This document shows, in pieces, positions 4,807-5,526 of a stretch of DNA of 5,526 bases. This stretch comes from Thermoplasmata archaeon (GTDB lineage Archaea; Thermoplasmatota; E2; UBA202; JdFR-43). The stretch spans positions 1-5,526 of the forward strand of contig QMSU01000089.1 in assembly GCA_003650975.1 (NCBI GenBank), given 5' to 3'. The translations under genes and the position numbers were made by a program. Position 1 is the first letter of the stretch. Every line of letters starts with the position of its first letter. Below the pieces are notes generated by a model. The model was not told the origin of the DNA, made no database searches, and saw only the letters and a list, made by a program, of their open reading frames with translations.

Positions 4807-5526
4807 CTATTCTTCCACCACTCTCCTTGCCTTGCCCTCGCTTCGCGGGAGGGTACCCGGCTTTACCACCTCCACCGGAATGCGGAGGTTGAGAATGGCG
4901 AACACCTCTTCTTCTATTTTCTGTGCCAGTTCGTCCAGATTGCCCTCGCGGTGACGCTCCTCAGTTGGTTCGACCCTGATGGACAGGGTGGTGACTTCCC
5001 GTTCCTTTTTCTTCACAAGCTGGTAGTTGCCGCTCGCCCCTCCAACCTTCATCATTGCCGCCTCTATCTGGGACGGGAAAACAATCACTCCCTTTACCTT
5101 CATCATATCGTCGCTTCTTCCCTTGATGCGCGTCTGCATGGGAAGCGTCCGTCCGCACGCACACGGCTCCTCGATATATCCTGCAATATCCCTGGTTCTG
5201 AAACGGAGCGCAGGGAATGCCTCCTTCGTGATGGTAGTGAACACCAGTTCCCCTTCCTCTCCCGGTTCCAGGCGCTCCCCGGTTTTGGGGTCGATTATCT
5301 CAGGGAGAAAATGATCTGCGTTGATGTGCAGGTGCTTTTCCTCGCACTCGGTGACCACACCGGGGCCGATGATTTCGGTGAGACCGTAATGCTCATGCGC
5401 CCTGATACCCCATTCTTCCTCTATTCTCTTCCTCATGCCGTCACTCCATGCTTCGGCACCAAACAATCCGAGGCGGAGTTTGAAATCGTCTCTCGGGGAA
5501 AGGCCCATCTCCTTTGCCACCTCGGC
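4807..5526 (-). CDS. Phenylacetate-CoA ligase-like enzyme, C-terminal part
   Basis: This is the C-terminal 239 residues of a PaaK-type acyl-CoA ligase; the family is about 430 residues, so roughly the first 190 lie beyond the right edge. The frame is open at the edge. PaaK uses ATP and CoA to activate phenylacetate, giving AMP and pyrophosphate; archaeal paralogues often act on unknown aryl or acyl acids. Numbering from the edge, the adenylate-forming motifs appear in order: HYGLTE (46-51), DHFLPEIIDPKTGERLEPGE then GELVFTT (71-98), RFRTRDI (108-114), C-A-C-GRT (122-127), RIKGRSDDMMKVKGVIVFP (133-151), and near the end LPRSEGKARRV (226-236) with the lysine expected to act in adenylation (K232). 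This part shows no truncation or damage. It ends one base from the stop of the convergent permease gene. I give no symbol because the substrate is unproven. Confidence 0.93.
   Translation of the reverse strand, partial: AEVAKEMGLSPRDDFKLRLGLFGAEAWSDGMRKRIEEEWGIRAHEHYGLTEIIGPGVVTECEEKHLHINADHFLPEIIDPKTGERLEPGEEGELVFTTITKEAFPALRFRTRDIAGYIEEPCACGRTLPMQTRIKGRSDDMMKVKGVIVFPSQIEAAMMKVGGASGNYQLVKKKEREVTTLSIRVEPTEERHREGNLDELAQKIEEEVFAILNLRIPVEVVKPGTLPRSEGKARRVVEE

Noticed and set aside
1..5526. Insertion sequence, CRISPR array, tRNA or rRNA, toxin-antitoxin or defence genes
   Set aside because: No transposase motifs, terminal inverted repeats, spaced direct repeats or RNA-gene signatures were seen on either strand by eye.

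Overview
The window looks like a piece of a chromosome from an archaeon, most likely a euryarchaeon. Three things point that way. TATA-like boxes sit about 21-27 nt upstream of several start codons, the geometry of leaderless archaeal transcripts. The gene content is archaeal in flavour: an N-terminus typical of archaeal GlmM, an AIM24/TIGR00266 protein, a small Hsp20, a stand-alone PPC-domain protein and a PaaK-type ligase. GTG is also used as a likely start. A Thermoplasmata-like lineage is possible, but nothing here proves the phylum.

Layout from left to right: (1) the first ten codons of a minus-strand phosphoglucosamine/phosphomannomutase gene (1-29) with its TATA box; (2) a minus-strand AIM24-family gene (203-940); (3) a divergent, AT-rich plus-strand gene for a small membrane protein with a DUF4190-like C-terminal half (1091-1555); (4) a 230-nt spacer, then a plus-strand Hsp20 chaperone gene with a TATA box and a strong Shine-Dalgarno sequence (1795-2307); (5) convergent to it, minus-strand nadC (2398-3210); (6) upstream of nadC, also on the minus strand, a PPC/DUF296 protein (3256-3672); (7) divergent from that, a plus-strand AEC-type permease (3768-4805); (8) convergent with the permease, with a single base between the stop codons, the C-terminal 239 residues of a minus-strand phenylacetate-CoA ligase-like enzyme (4807 to the right edge).

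The genes do not form one operon or one pathway. Seven of the eight show a candidate promoter of their own, and the eighth (the ligase) starts outside the window. The content is mostly housekeeping: amino-sugar metabolism, NAD synthesis, protein quality control, organic-anion transport and aryl-acid activation. No mobile element, CRISPR array, rRNA, tRNA or defence system is visible, and I see no convincing undescribed system. The points worth a second look are the mix of leaderless and Shine-Dalgarno-led genes, the low-GC membrane-protein gene, the internal duplication in the AIM24 protein, and the almost abutting convergent permease/ligase pair.
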